Origin: Vicinamibacteria bacterium | GTDB lineage: Bacteria; Acidobacteriota; Vicinamibacteria; Fen-336 | Length of the DNA stretch: 64,000 nucleotides | Reading direction: 5' to 3' | Assembly (NCBI GenBank): GCA_023701125.1 | Contig: JAMPXO010000004.1 | Location: 27,399 to 91,398, forward strand | Shown: piece by piece, positions 41,101-49,283 of the stretch | Position numbering within the stretch: the stretch's first letter is position 1 | How the letters are laid out: every line of letters starts with the position of its first letter | Translations under genes and position numbers: made by a program | Notes under the pieces: generated by a model | Databases searched by the model: none | What the model was told of the DNA's origin: nothing | What the model saw: the letters and a program-made list of their open reading frames with translations, nothing else

Positions 41101-42200
41101 CGGTCCGCGGCCGGTTGCGGCTGACCGAGGCGGGGGCCCAGTTCGACGACCTGCAAGGCACCGTCGCCGGCGGGCCGATCGAGGCCTCGGGCCGGGTCGC
41201 CTGGGCCGGGGGCCGCGTCACCCGCTTCGACATCGAGGCCTCGGGTCGCGGCATCGCGCTGCGTTATCCCGAGGGCCTGCGCAGCCAGCTCGATGCCGAG
41301 CTGCGGCTGTTCGGCGACTCGGAGCAACAGTGGCTGTCGGGCGACATCGACGTGCGTCAGGCCTCGTGGACTCGCCGCTACGACCTGGCCTCGGAGTTGA
41401 TGTCGGCCACCACCGCGCCGCTGCCGGCCGCGGCGGCGATGCCCGGTGGGCTGCAACTCGACCTGCGGCTGCGGGCCCCGGGCACGCTGCGGATCGACAA
41501 CAACCTGGCGACGCTGGTCGCCCGCGCCGACCTGCGGTTGACCGGCGCGGCCGAAGCGCCGACCGTGCTGGGCCGGGCCGAGGTCGAGCGTGGCCGCCTC
41601 TACTTCCAGGGCAACACCTACCAGATCCGGCGCGGCGTGATCGACTTCGCCAACCCGCAGCGGATCGACCCGCTGTTCGATCTCGAAGCCGAGACCCGGC
41701 TGCGCTCGTACCGCGTCTCGCTGCGCTTCAACGGCACGCTGGAGCGGGTCTCGCCGACGCTCACCTCGGACCCGCCGCTGTCGGCGGTGCAGATCCTCAG
41801 CCTGCTGGCCGGCGCCGACGAGCGCGACGTCGCCTCGCTGACCCAGGTCCAGAGCGAGAGCACGAACCTCGCGGCCACCGGCGCCGCCACGCTGGCCGCC
41901 GGTCGCCTCTCCGAGGAGGTGGGCCTGGAGCGCGGGGCGGAGCGGCTGCTGGGCCTCAACCGCTTCTCGATCGACCCCAGCGCACTGCGCGGTGGCGTCG
42001 CCAACCCGACCGCGCGGCTGACCGTGGGCAAACGCATCACCCGTGACCTGTCGGTGCTCTACTCGGTCGACTTGCGCGGCACCCAGGAGCGGATCCTGTC
42101 GATCGAGTACACGCTCTCCGACCGCCTGTCCGTGCTGGCGACCCAGGCCGAGCCCGATGGGCTCGGCTTCGACCTGCGGCTGCGGAGAACCTACCGGTGA
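38181..42200 (+). CDS. tamB: TamB-like translocation/assembly protein
   Basis: 1339 residues. A 55-residue Pro/Ala-rich N-terminus and one transmembrane helix (about 57-71) anchor it in the inner membrane. The long middle is beta-rich and AsmA/DUF-type (IHLSLDPLGLELRDISIAGR, IRIRRLTIEDGEFIL, and many repeating strand pairs). The C-terminal 350 residues match the TamB (DUF490) domain: GRAEVERGRLYFQGNTYQIR, VIDFANPQRIDPLFDLEAET and LTVGKRITRDLSVLYSVDLR. It bridges the periplasm, probably moving phospholipid or helping barrel insertion with the Omp85 protein encoded next. GTG start. Confidence 0.92.
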   Translation: MALWPWRRRPAAPAPAPMPAEAAAEASASAPVDAPEATASPPEPPSSTPRSRTRARLLLLLLFAASLWLAHVRLPSVAGEVVGLLLGQALERSARIGSIHLSLDPLGLELRDISIAGRKPGPPFVSIPRVFVVPALETLGGPLLAFERVRIEGLRLHLRAFAEGGDDIPKPQRKTKGGGGPQIRIRRLTIEDGEFILDHKRVPLELDLPDFRARLSQGRAGALLGQIGFGTGRMRFGQNPEFPIGTEIDVRIEGPDLFVQEGHLRAPGTDLRYTGQIRIQARPTGRFELAGPISLGLLDDHLMRTGFGIQADGRFKGTVTVNGSQLGVQGELSGTNGVFDAVPVERFRGDIRWDHEGVHLKGLELHTLGGSGVVDLIVPPGKTTISSLVADVRGADAEGLARAVFDWGPLDLAAAATGRIELQWPKGRFKDQLSGRIGLDLARGSDLRTALWGRFDWRAENGVQFVERGRFETPHSEADVLGRVEVDRRADLAVRVETRDLAAADRLAARLRAAVGNPEAVPAGFGGRARFEGRWRRSLDDPLFEGRATAEDARWLGVRWGDVEWSGTADALEVHSRPLVLRKGDARIEMTGRSETGFLGDLDALEADVRLSRWPARDLLLALAWELELDAPVSGSVALTGRRSAPQGRAELTADAGTYYGVPFSALAIESRMHGPVAQASGAATVGDGRVRFVGTAREEGLYDGRAWIEGVDLGAAAPELAPGVGWSGRLEAEATFAGSLDRPRMTGTLAVPRVFLGDEGLGALSGTARGDGSGDVVLQAAARSARVALTLSGRIGAAEPYLAQLHLAADDTSLDPFARALSPALPPLLGIVATGAVDVSGPLLRPKELVVRGEAPRLALSLPEYKVHNSAPLRFQVENGRLALEEVALAGEGTDLRVSGSAALLEDGPVSLAVRGSADLQALAALTRNLRGRGAVALQVDVAGTRDVPRMTGVLEVADAGLRMRGFPHGLEAVRGRLRLTEAGAQFDDLQGTVAGGPIEASGRVAWAGGRVTRFDIEASGRGIALRYPEGLRSQLDAELRLFGDSEQQWLSGDIDVRQASWTRRYDLASELMSATTAPLPAAAAMPGGLQLDLRLRAPGTLRIDNNLATLVARADLRLTGAAEAPTVLGRAEVERGRLYFQGNTYQIRRGVIDFANPQRIDPLFDLEAETRLRSYRVSLRFNGTLERVSPTLTSDPPLSAVQILSLLAGADERDVASLTQVQSESTNLAATGAATLAAGRLSEEVGLERGAERLLGLNRFSIDPSALRGGVANPTARLTVGKRITRDLSVLYSVDLRGTQERILSIEYTLSDRLSVLATQAEPDGLGFDLRLRRTYR

Positions 42201-44890
42201 ACGCCCGCGCGCTCGTGCTCGCGCTGCTGTCGCTCGCAGCCCCGGCCGTCGCCGCGCCGGAGCCGCCCGTCGTCGCGGTCACGGTCGAGGGCCCGACCGC
42301 GCTGCGCGAGCGGCTGCTGCGTTACGTCGGCCTGGAGACCGGCGCGCCGCTCGACCCCGAGGCGGTGCGTCGCTCGGTCGAGCGGCTGTTCGCGACGGGC
42401 GAGCTCGAGGACGTGTGGGTGGAGACCGAGGCCGAGCCCGCGGGCACCCGGGTGCGGATCGTGCTGCGACCGCTGCCACGGCTGCGCGACGTGCGGATCG
42501 AACCGATCGCCCGGCCGGCGACGGAGGCGCCGGCGCCGGGCCGGCCCGTGGCCCACGACCCGGCGCTCGACGCGGGCGACGTGCGCCAGGCCTCCGGCCT
42601 GCGCGATCGCGAGCCGCTCGACGAGGCCCGGCTCGAGCGCGCGGCCCAGGCCGTGGCGCTGGAGCTGGAGCGCCGCGGCCATCTCGAGGCGCGGGTCAGT
42701 GCCCGCATCGAGCGCGCGGCCGACGCGGCGCTGGGCGACGCCGTGTTCACGATCGACGCCGGCCCGCGGGCCCGCGTCGACGTGGTGCGACTGCTCGGTG
42801 CGCCGGAGGAGCACCAGGCCCGACTGCAAGCGCCGCTGCTCTCGCTCGCGGGGCGCGACGAGTCGCGCGCGCGGGCGGAAGAGGCGGCCGAGGACACCCG
42901 GCGCGAGCTGGTCGCCGCCGGCCACTGGCGGGCCCGGGTCGAGCCGCGCCGCGTGTACGACCCCGCCGCCGCTGCCGTCAGCCTCGACTTCGTCGCCGAG
43001 CCCGGCCCGCGGCTGAACCTGCGCTTCGAGGGCGAGCCGCTGCCCGCCGGGTTGCGCTCGAAGGTGATCCGACTGGTCGTCGAAGGTCGGGCGGCGACCG
43101 ACGCGCTCGACGCCGCCGGCGAGCAGATCGAGGCCTGGCTCGGCGAGCGCGGACACCGCTCGGCCGAGGCCCGCTGGCGGGAGGAAGCCACCCCCGGTGG
43201 TCGCGCGCTCGTCTACGCGACCAGCGCCGGGCCGGTGACCCGGCTGGCCGCGGTCGCATTGCGCGAGTTCCCCGCCGGTTTCGTGGCCCCGCTGCTCACG
43301 AGTCACGTCGGGGACCCCGCGCGCGACGCCCTGCTCGACCAGGACCGCCGCGCGCTGGCCGAGGCGCTGAAGAGCCATGGCTACCCGGAGGCCGAGGTCG
43401 AGCTCGACGTGCCCGAGGTCGGCGGCGAGGTGGTCGCCGCCTTCCGCGCCCGGCCCGGCCGTGCGGTGCGGGTCGAGGCCTTCGCCGTCGCGGCCGACGC
43501 GCCGCTGCCGCCGGAGTCTTCGCCGCACGAGCTGCGGCTGCGCGAAGGGGTGCCGTACCGCGTCACCGACCTCGGCCGCGACCGCGCCGCCCTGCTCGCG
43601 GCCTGGCGCAATGCGGGCCACCCGCTGGTCGAGGTGACCCCCGAGGTGCGCTTTTCCGAGGACGGCACCCGGGCCTCGATCACGATGAAGGTGGAGGCCG
43701 GGCCACGCACGCTCGTCGACCAGATCGTGATCGCGGGCCTGGAGAAGACCCGCGAGGAGGTGGTGCGCCGCGAGCTGTCGATCGAGGAGGGCCAGCCGCT
43801 CGGGCTCGCCGCTGCGATCGAGAGCCAGCGCCGGCTGTCGGCGCTGGGGCTGTTCGGCCGCGTCGACTTCGTGGAGGTGGAGACCGCGGCCGGCACCACC
43901 GACGTCGTCGTCCAGGTGGACGAGGCGCCGCGGACGACCGTCGGCTACGGCGTCGGCTTCGGCGAACGCGACCTGCTGCGGGCCAGCCTCGAGCTCAGCC
44001 GCCGCAACCTGTCGGGCCTCGACCGCACCGCATCGGTGTTCCTGCGCGGTTCGTTCCGCGGCAGCCGCGTGCTCGGCAACTACCGCGAGCCGTTCCTGTT
44101 CGGCTCCCGGCGCCAGTTGCTGCTGACCGCCTTCCGCGAAGAGGAGGACCGCGACAACTTCGATTTCCGCCGCGCCGGCGTCGCCGCCCAGGTGGCGCAG
44201 AACCTCAGCCCGCGGCTGTCCCTGGTCGGCCGCCTGGTGTTCCAGGACACCGACACCTACAACGTCGAGGTGCCGTGCGACGAGGTCGACCGCCAGTACT
44301 GCAACGCCACCCTGACCGGGCCGTCGGTGTCGCTGGTGCTGGATGCCCGCGACGACGCGCTCGACCCTCGCCGCGGCTACTTCCTGGGCGTCGACGTGCT
44401 CCACTCGGCCGGCTGGCTCGGTGGCGACGACTTCGTCAAGGCCTTCGCCCAGGCCTCCGTGTTCCGCCGCGCGCAGCGGCGGGTGCTGTTCGCGTTCTCC
44501 GCCCGGCTCGGCCTCGGCCGCACGATCGGCCTCAACGAGCCGCTGCTGCTGCCGCTGCCGGAGCGCTTCTTCGCCGGCGGCGACTACTCGATGCGCGGTT
44601 TCGCGCCCGACTCGGTGGCCCCCGAGGGCGGCAACGCCCTGCTGCTGGGCAGCGCCGAGCTGCGCTTCGAGCTGCGCGACCGCTTCTCGCTGGCGGCGTT
44701 CGCCGACTCCGGCAACGTGTACCCGCTGGTGGGCGACATCAGCCTGCGCGACCTGCGCTACTCCGCGGGCCTCGGCCTGCGTTACCGCAGCGCGCTCGGG
44801 CCGCTGCGGCTCGACTGGGGCTACAAGCTGAACCGCCGACCCGGCGAGTCCGCCTCCCGCTTCCACGTCACGGTGGGCCATGCGTTCTGA
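42197..44890 (+). CDS. Omp85 family outer-membrane protein (TamA/BamA type)
   Basis: 897 residues with a signal peptide (1-19). Several POTRA domains follow (for example VAVTVEGPTALRERLLRYVG, later DQIVIAGLEKTREEVVRREL and VDFVEVETAAGTTDVVVQVD), then a C-terminal surface-antigen barrel: VGYGVGFGERDLLRASLELS, RFFAGGDYSMRGFAPDSVA with the conserved RGF segment, and a final strand ending VGHAF. Position directly after tamB, overlapping by 4 bases, suggests TamA; the number of POTRA repeats would also allow BamA-like activity. Confidence 0.9.
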   Translation: MNARALVLALLSLAAPAVAAPEPPVVAVTVEGPTALRERLLRYVGLETGAPLDPEAVRRSVERLFATGELEDVWVETEAEPAGTRVRIVLRPLPRLRDVRIEPIARPATEAPAPGRPVAHDPALDAGDVRQASGLRDREPLDEARLERAAQAVALELERRGHLEARVSARIERAADAALGDAVFTIDAGPRARVDVVRLLGAPEEHQARLQAPLLSLAGRDESRARAEEAAEDTRRELVAAGHWRARVEPRRVYDPAAAAVSLDFVAEPGPRLNLRFEGEPLPAGLRSKVIRLVVEGRAATDALDAAGEQIEAWLGERGHRSAEARWREEATPGGRALVYATSAGPVTRLAAVALREFPAGFVAPLLTSHVGDPARDALLDQDRRALAEALKSHGYPEAEVELDVPEVGGEVVAAFRARPGRAVRVEAFAVAADAPLPPESSPHELRLREGVPYRVTDLGRDRAALLAAWRNAGHPLVEVTPEVRFSEDGTRASITMKVEAGPRTLVDQIVIAGLEKTREEVVRRELSIEEGQPLGLAAAIESQRRLSALGLFGRVDFVEVETAAGTTDVVVQVDEAPRTTVGYGVGFGERDLLRASLELSRRNLSGLDRTASVFLRGSFRGSRVLGNYREPFLFGSRRQLLLTAFREEEDRDNFDFRRAGVAAQVAQNLSPRLSLVGRLVFQDTDTYNVEVPCDEVDRQYCNATLTGPSVSLVLDARDDALDPRRGYFLGVDVLHSAGWLGGDDFVKAFAQASVFRRAQRRVLFAFSARLGLGRTIGLNEPLLLPLPERFFAGGDYSMRGFAPDSVAPEGGNALLLGSAELRFELRDRFSLAAFADSGNVYPLVGDISLRDLRYSAGLGLRYRSALGPLRLDWGYKLNRRPGESASRFHVTVGHAF

Positions 44891-45446
44891 GCGCTTCGTC
44901 GTCCTGGCCCTGTGGCTGGCCGTCGCCGGGGCCGCGCGCGGCGAGCGGATCGAGGCGGTGGTGGCGAGCGTCGACGGCCGCCCGGTGCTGCTCTCCGAGC
45001 TGCGCGCCGCCGCGGCGGTCAAGGGCCTGGCCGACACGGCGGCGCGCGAGGCCCTGGTCGACCAGTTCCTGATGGAGCGAGAGGCGCTGCGCTTCCCCGC
45101 GCTGACGCCCGCAACGGAAGAGGTGGAACGGCTGGCCGCGGGTCTCGCCGCCCGCGCGCCCGGCGTGCCGCTGCCGGCGCTGCGGCGGCTGGCCCGCCGC
45201 GAGGCGCTGATCCTGGCCTATGTCGAGTTCCGCTTCCGGCCGCTGGTGCAGGCCGACGAGACCGAACTGCAGGGCGACTGGCTGGCGCTGCCGGAGCCGC
45301 GGCTGCCGTTCGCCGAGGCCCACGCGGAGCTGCGCGAAGCCCGCGTGCGACGCATCCTCGACATGCGGCTCGAGACCTGGGTCGCCGAGCTGCGCCGCGG
45401 CGCGCGCATCCGATATCCGTCCGTCGGCGGCTCGCGCCGGGAGTGA
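44880..45446 (+). CDS. SurA N-domain-like periplasmic chaperone without PPIase domains
   Basis: 188 residues: signal peptide (1-20, ending ARG before ERIEAVVASVDGRPVLLSEL), then the SurA_N helical domain (LLSELRAAAAVKGLADTAAR, and LVDQFLMEREALRF). No parvulin PPIase domain, so only the chaperone part. It overlaps the Omp85 gene by 11 bases, completing a TamB-Omp85-chaperone set. Its last residues (SRRE and stop) fall in the first arm of the repeat that follows. Confidence 0.8.
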   Translation: MRSERFVVLALWLAVAGAARGERIEAVVASVDGRPVLLSELRAAAAVKGLADTAAREALVDQFLMEREALRFPALTPATEEVERLAAGLAARAPGVPLPALRRLARREALILAYVEFRFRPLVQADETELQGDWLALPEPRLPFAEAHAELREARVRRILDMRLETWVAELRRGARIRYPSVGGSRRE

Positions 45447-45507
45447 ATCCCGGCGCTCGGGCCGCGGGGTCTCACGCCGCGAAAAGGACCGCGGCTCCGA
45501 CCCCGTC
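45425..45507 (+). repeat. Dispersed two-hairpin repeat, copy B1 (tandem)
   Basis: Hairpin 1 is a perfect 9-bp stem, GCGCCGGGA (45434-45442) and TCCCGGCGC (45448-45455), with loop GTGAA. Hairpin 2 has arms CGGGGTC (45465-45471) and GACCCCG (45499-45505), both changed from the usual TGGGGGC/GCCCCCA yet still fully paired, around the same 6-bp inner stem as copy A. It includes the stop codon of the SurA-like gene and abuts copy B2. Confidence 0.8.
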
Positions 45508-45592
45508 GGGTTCCGACGCCGGGCAAAGCCCGTCGCCGGTCCCATGGGGCTACGTCGCGAACGGAGCTCCTCCGCCCCCAAACCCCCACCCC
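45508..45592 (+). repeat. Dispersed two-hairpin repeat, copy B2 (tandem)
   Basis: Begins GGGTTCCG. Hairpin 1 pairs 45513-45524 with 45528-45539 (10 of 12 bp, AAA loop). Hairpin 2 uses TGGGGC (45545-45550) with GCCCCCA (45574-45580). It fills the rest of the gap between the convergent SurA-like gene and the GT2 gene, ending 8 bases before the latter's stop. The whole 153-base gap 45447-45599 is repeat DNA. Confidence 0.8.
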
Positions 45593-45599
45593 GGGGTCG

Positions 45600-46307
45600 C
45601 TACCGGTCGTACTGGCCGCGGGCGCCGTTGCGGCGGATCGCGACCAGGTCGGCGAAGGCGCGGGCGCCGCGGCCCAGGGTGACGCGGGTGGCGACGTCGT
45701 TGCGCCAGGTGACGCCCACTTCGTCGATGCGCAGGCCGGCGCGGTGGGCGACGTAGAGCACCTCGACGTCGAAGCCGAAGCCGTCGAGCACACTGCACGA
45801 GAACGCGCGCACGGCGGCCTCCGCGGTCCACAGCTTGAACCCGCACTGGGTGTCGTGCAGACCGGGCAGCAGCAGGCCGCGGACGCAGGCGTTGAACAGC
45901 CGGCCCATCGCCTCGCGGTAGATCGGCTGATGGACCTCGACCTGCGAACCCGCGACCGCGCGCGAGCCGATCGCGACGTCGGCGCCGGCGTCGAGCCGGG
46001 CGTCGAGCCGGGCCAGGTCCTCGATCGGCGTCGACAGGTCGGCGTCGGTCATCAGCCGCCGCTGCCCGACGGCGCCCAGCATCCCGCGCCGTACCGCGTC
46101 GCCCTTGCCGCGGTTGCGAGCGGCGCGCAGCACGCGCAGCCCGGGCAGGCCCAGCGCCAGCGCCGCCTCGGCCGTGCCGTCGTGCGAGCCGTCGTCGGCG
46201 ACCACGATCTCGTGTGGTCGGTCGGCCAGCGCGGCCGCGATCCGGCGCAGCGTCGGCGGCAGCCGGGCGGCCTCGTTGTAGGCCGGGATCACGACCGAGA
46301 GCGTCAT
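45600..46307 (-). CDS. Glycosyltransferase family 2 (dolichyl/polyprenyl-phosphate glucose or mannose synthase type)
   Basis: 235 residues: GT-A fold with VVIPAYNEAARLPPTLRRI at the start, VVADDGSHDGTAEAA, RGKGDAVRRGML and MTDADLSTPIEDLARL (the DxD-type metal site), and DTQCGFKLWT. No transmembrane helices, as in DPM1-type enzymes that charge a lipid carrier with a sugar. It is the last gene of the long minus-strand operon, overlapping the previous gene by 4 bases. Confidence 0.88.
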   Translation of the reverse strand: MTLSVVIPAYNEAARLPPTLRRIAAALADRPHEIVVADDGSHDGTAEAALALGLPGLRVLRAARNRGKGDAVRRGMLGAVGQRRLMTDADLSTPIEDLARLDARLDAGADVAIGSRAVAGSQVEVHQPIYREAMGRLFNACVRGLLLPGLHDTQCGFKLWTAEAAVRAFSCSVLDGFGFDVEVLYVAHRAGLRIDEVGVTWRNDVATRVTLGRGARAFADLVAIRRNGARGQYDR

Positions 46308-47626
46308 CCGGCGACCTCTCCGAGGCGCGACACCACCGCGGCGGGCACGCCCGGCAAGCCCAGCTCGCGCGCGGCCCAGCGCACCTCGTCGACGTAGCGG
46401 CCGAGCCGCGTGCCCTCGCGGCCCCGCTCGGCAGCGATGCGTGCGGTCTCCGTCGCGCGCGTGGCGACGAGCCCTTCCAGGAAGACGGCGAGCGTGCGGC
46501 CGGTGTCGGCGAGGTCGTGACGAGCGTGGACGTGGGCCGCCGCGGCGCGGCCCATCGCCTCGCGCAGGCCGGGCTCGGCCAGCAGCGTGTCGAGCAGGGC
46601 CTCGAGGTGGGCCGCCTCCAGCGGCCCGGGTTCCACGGGCGCCACCACGCCCTCGGGGAACTCGAAGGCAGCCGGCGAGCCGGCGCTGACCAGCGCGGCC
46701 CGGCCCAGGCCCAGCGCGCGCACGAGCGCCGCCGACATCTCGCCGTGGGACGGGAAGCGCAGCGCCAGCACGACGTCGGCGGCGGCGAGGTGGGCCACGA
46801 AGTCGGCGAACGCGAGGCGCCCGGTGACGACCAGCCCGTCGGCGTCGAGGCCGGCCGCCGCGGCGAGGGCCGCGAGATCGAAGCCCGGCTCGACGCCGCC
46901 GGCGACGACCAGCCGCAGTTGCGGGAAGCGCGGCCGCAGCCGGGCGACGGCGCGCAGTGCGGCGTCGAGCCGCTTGTGCGGGTTGGCGAGACCCGGCGAG
47001 GTGACGAGCAGCGCGCCCTGCGCCAGGCCCAGCGCGCGCCGCGCCGCATCCCGCGCGGGGGCGTCGACCGGCGGCAGGTGCATCGGCAGCGCCAGCACGG
47101 GCCGGCGGCCCAGTCGCGCGGCGAGCTGGCCCGCGGTCTGCCGCGACAGCGCCACCACCCCCAGGCTCTCGGCGAGCAGGCTCTCGGACAGCGGGTGCAG
47201 CGCGGGCCACAGCGAGCCGCCGAGCCCACGCGCGACCTGGCGAGCCACGAACGAGCCGCGCTCGCCGTGCTCGCGGCGCATCAGCCGCAGGTACGTGCCG
47301 GTGTTGCCGCGCTCGACGGTCTCGCCGAGCACGAGGTGGTGGAGGCAGGCGTCGTGCAGCAGCACCACCCCCGGCACCGCGCGCGCGCGGCGGTAGACGA
47401 AGCCGTGCAGCGCGGAGTTGCCGAGATGGTAGAGATCGAGATCGGCCGCGGGCGCCGCATCGGCGGCGGCGATCGCCACGCCGGCGGGCAACCCGGTGAC
47501 CGCGGCCGGGTCCTCGGCGACAGCGGTCAGCTCGGCGTGGGCGCTCAGTGCCACGAGTTGTTCGGCGGCGTAGTCGGCGACCCCGGACGCCGCGGGCGGC
47601 CACGGGCTCCACACGTTGAGCCTCAT
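46304..47626 (-). CDS. Glycosyltransferase family 4-like protein
   Basis: 440 residues. N-terminal MRLNVWSPWPPAASGVADYA is the usual acceptor-domain start in such clusters. Nucleotide-sugar part: VTSPGLANPHKRLDAALRAV, LRLVVAGGVEPG, and FPSHGEMSAALVRALGLGRA with the E-x7-E-like pattern of GT4. Start and stop overlap the flanking glycosyltransferases by 4 bases. Confidence 0.85.
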   Translation of the reverse strand: MRLNVWSPWPPAASGVADYAAEQLVALSAHAELTAVAEDPAAVTGLPAGVAIAAADAAPAADLDLYHLGNSALHGFVYRRARAVPGVVLLHDACLHHLVLGETVERGNTGTYLRLMRREHGERGSFVARQVARGLGGSLWPALHPLSESLLAESLGVVALSRQTAGQLAARLGRRPVLALPMHLPPVDAPARDAARRALGLAQGALLVTSPGLANPHKRLDAALRAVARLRPRFPQLRLVVAGGVEPGFDLAALAAAAGLDADGLVVTGRLAFADFVAHLAAADVVLALRFPSHGEMSAALVRALGLGRAALVSAGSPAAFEFPEGVVAPVEPGPLEAAHLEALLDTLLAEPGLREAMGRAAAAHVHARHDLADTGRTLAVFLEGLVATRATETARIAAERGREGTRLGRYVDEVRWAARELGLPGVPAAVVSRLGEVAG

Positions 47627-48669
47627 GCGAGGCCCGCGGTCAGGCGGTCGATCACGTGGTCCCAGGAGATGCCGGCGACGCGCTGGCGGCCCGCCTCGCC
47701 GGCCGCGCGCAAGCGCGACTCCGGCCACTGCCACAGCCGGTCGATGGCGTCGGCCAGCGCCCCGGCGTCGGGCAGGGCGACCAGCCCGGTCTCGCCGTCG
47801 GTGACGAACTCGAGCGGACCGCCCGCGTCGGTGGTGGTCAGCACCGGCTTGCCGGAGAGGAACGCCTCGACCGTGACGTAGCCGTAGTCCTCGTTGAGCG
47901 GCGCGTACCAGGCGGCGCGGCAGCCGGCGTAGAGGTCGACGAGGGCGTCGGCCGAGACGAAGCCGAGCAGCTCGACGCGGTCGCCGACGCCCAGGCCCTC
48001 GATCTGCTTCTGCAGCTCCGGCAGCAGCGGGCCGGAGCCGGCGATCTTCAGCTTCGCGCCGCTTTTCACCTTGGTCATCGCGTCGACCGCGAGATCGAGC
48101 CGCTTCAGGCGGTCGAGGCGACCGGCGTAGAACAGGTAGTCCCCCGGCGGGTCGCAGCGGTAGCGGCCGAGGTGGTGCGGTGGCGGGTACAGCGCCTCGC
48201 CGGGCAGGCCGTTGAAGGTCGACAACCGCCGCGCGACGTTCTGCGAGATCGTGTAGACCTTCTCGCACTCGCCGATGGCCGCCTGGTCCATGGCCCGGAT
48301 CGCATCGCGGGTCTCGAGATCCTCGGGGCTGTCGGTGAACGAGCAGTACTTCGTGCCCCACAGGTCGTAGGCCTCGCGGTGCTGGTGGAACAGCCACGCG
48401 ACCTTCTTCGGGTGGCGCACCAGGTAGCTCGGGAACTTGGTCGGGATCACCAGGTCGACCGGCGTGCCGTTGCTCTCGGTCACGTCGAGCAGCCGCCACG
48501 CCAGCGCCTGGCGGACCAGCTCCGACACCGGGTACCACTTGAACGGCACGTTGACGACGTCGACCCGGAAGCCGCGGCGGACGAGGTTGTCGCGCAACTC
48601 GGCGACCAGGATCTCGGCGCCGCCCGTGATGAAGGGGGCCTGCGCCGCGCAGACCAGCACGCTCTTCAT
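47623..48669 (-). CDS. Glycosyltransferase family 4
   Basis: 348 residues. APFITGGAEILVAELRDNLV at the N-terminus; YLFYAGRLDRLKRLDLAVDA, LKIAGSGPLLPELQKQI, and EDYGYVTVEAFLSGKPVLTT (E-x7-E retaining GT4 signature). Probably cytoplasmic or peripheral at the inner membrane. ATG overlaps the stop of the small unknown gene upstream (ATGA). Confidence 0.92.
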   Translation of the reverse strand: MKSVLVCAAQAPFITGGAEILVAELRDNLVRRGFRVDVVNVPFKWYPVSELVRQALAWRLLDVTESNGTPVDLVIPTKFPSYLVRHPKKVAWLFHQHREAYDLWGTKYCSFTDSPEDLETRDAIRAMDQAAIGECEKVYTISQNVARRLSTFNGLPGEALYPPPHHLGRYRCDPPGDYLFYAGRLDRLKRLDLAVDAMTKVKSGAKLKIAGSGPLLPELQKQIEGLGVGDRVELLGFVSADALVDLYAGCRAAWYAPLNEDYGYVTVEAFLSGKPVLTTTDAGGPLEFVTDGETGLVALPDAGALADAIDRLWQWPESRLRAAGEAGRQRVAGISWDHVIDRLTAGLA

Positions 48670-49283
48670 TCCCGCGGCAGCCGTTCCTCGAGCACGCGCA
48701 GTCGTTCGCGCACGTCGCGCAGCGCGAACTCCAGGCCGTGACGCCCGCGAAGGCCGTCGGCCAGCACCAGGTCGATGCGCCGGACCAGGTCGTGGACGTG
48801 GGCGACCAGCTCCTCCTGCAGGATCATGTGGCGGGTGTCGGCCTCGCCGAGGTGGCGGCCGTGCTGGCCGAGCACCGCGTCGTAGTGGGCGTGGGTGGCG
48901 GCGAAGCGGCCCTCGACCCACTCGAACAGCGCGTTGTCGAGCTGGACCTGGCGCGAGTTGAACGCCACCTGGGCCTCGTGGCCGGGCTTCAGCAGCGCCC
49001 ACAGCGCGCGACCGAGCCAGCCGCGCGGCCCGCGCGGGAACGCAGGCGCCGCCGACCACGAAGCGTTGACCGCGCCGCCGTCGGGGCGCTCGGGCGGCTG
49101 CGGACGCGCCGCCGGGGGCTCGGCCGCGGGCACCGGCGTCGGCCGCGGTTCGCGCGCGGCCGGCAGCTCGGTACGGGCCGCGCCGGACAGCAGGGCGCGG
49201 TCGCGCACGTCCTCGCGCACGCGGCGCAGGCGTTCGGCGACCTGCTCGCGGCGCGCGCTCTCGTCGTTCTCGGGATCAGCCAC
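48666..49283 (-). CDS. Unknown protein of the polysaccharide operon, 205 aa
   Basis: No enzyme motif. N-terminal charged helix (ADPENDESARREQVAERLRR), a Pro/Ala-rich linker (about 40-75), then a region like FNSRQVQLDNALFEWVEGRF and C-terminal helices (LRDVRERLRVLEERL). A FN-x-x-V-x-x-LN-x-L type stretch of this kind is often found beside methyl- and glycosyltransferases in such clusters, where its role is unknown. GTG start overlaps the upstream methyltransferase by 8 bases. Confidence 0.7.
   Translation of the reverse strand: MADPENDESARREQVAERLRRVREDVRDRALLSGAARTELPAAREPRPTPVPAAEPPAARPQPPERPDGGAVNASWSAAPAFPRGPRGWLGRALWALLKPGHEAQVAFNSRQVQLDNALFEWVEGRFAATHAHYDAVLGQHGRHLGEADTRHMILQEELVAHVHDLVRRIDLVLADGLRGRHGLEFALRDVRERLRVLEERLPRE

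Noticed and set aside
42191..45037. Minus-strand open frame of 948 codons opposite the Omp85 gene
   Set aside because: Mirror of a POTRA/barrel gene; pattern explained by GC bias.
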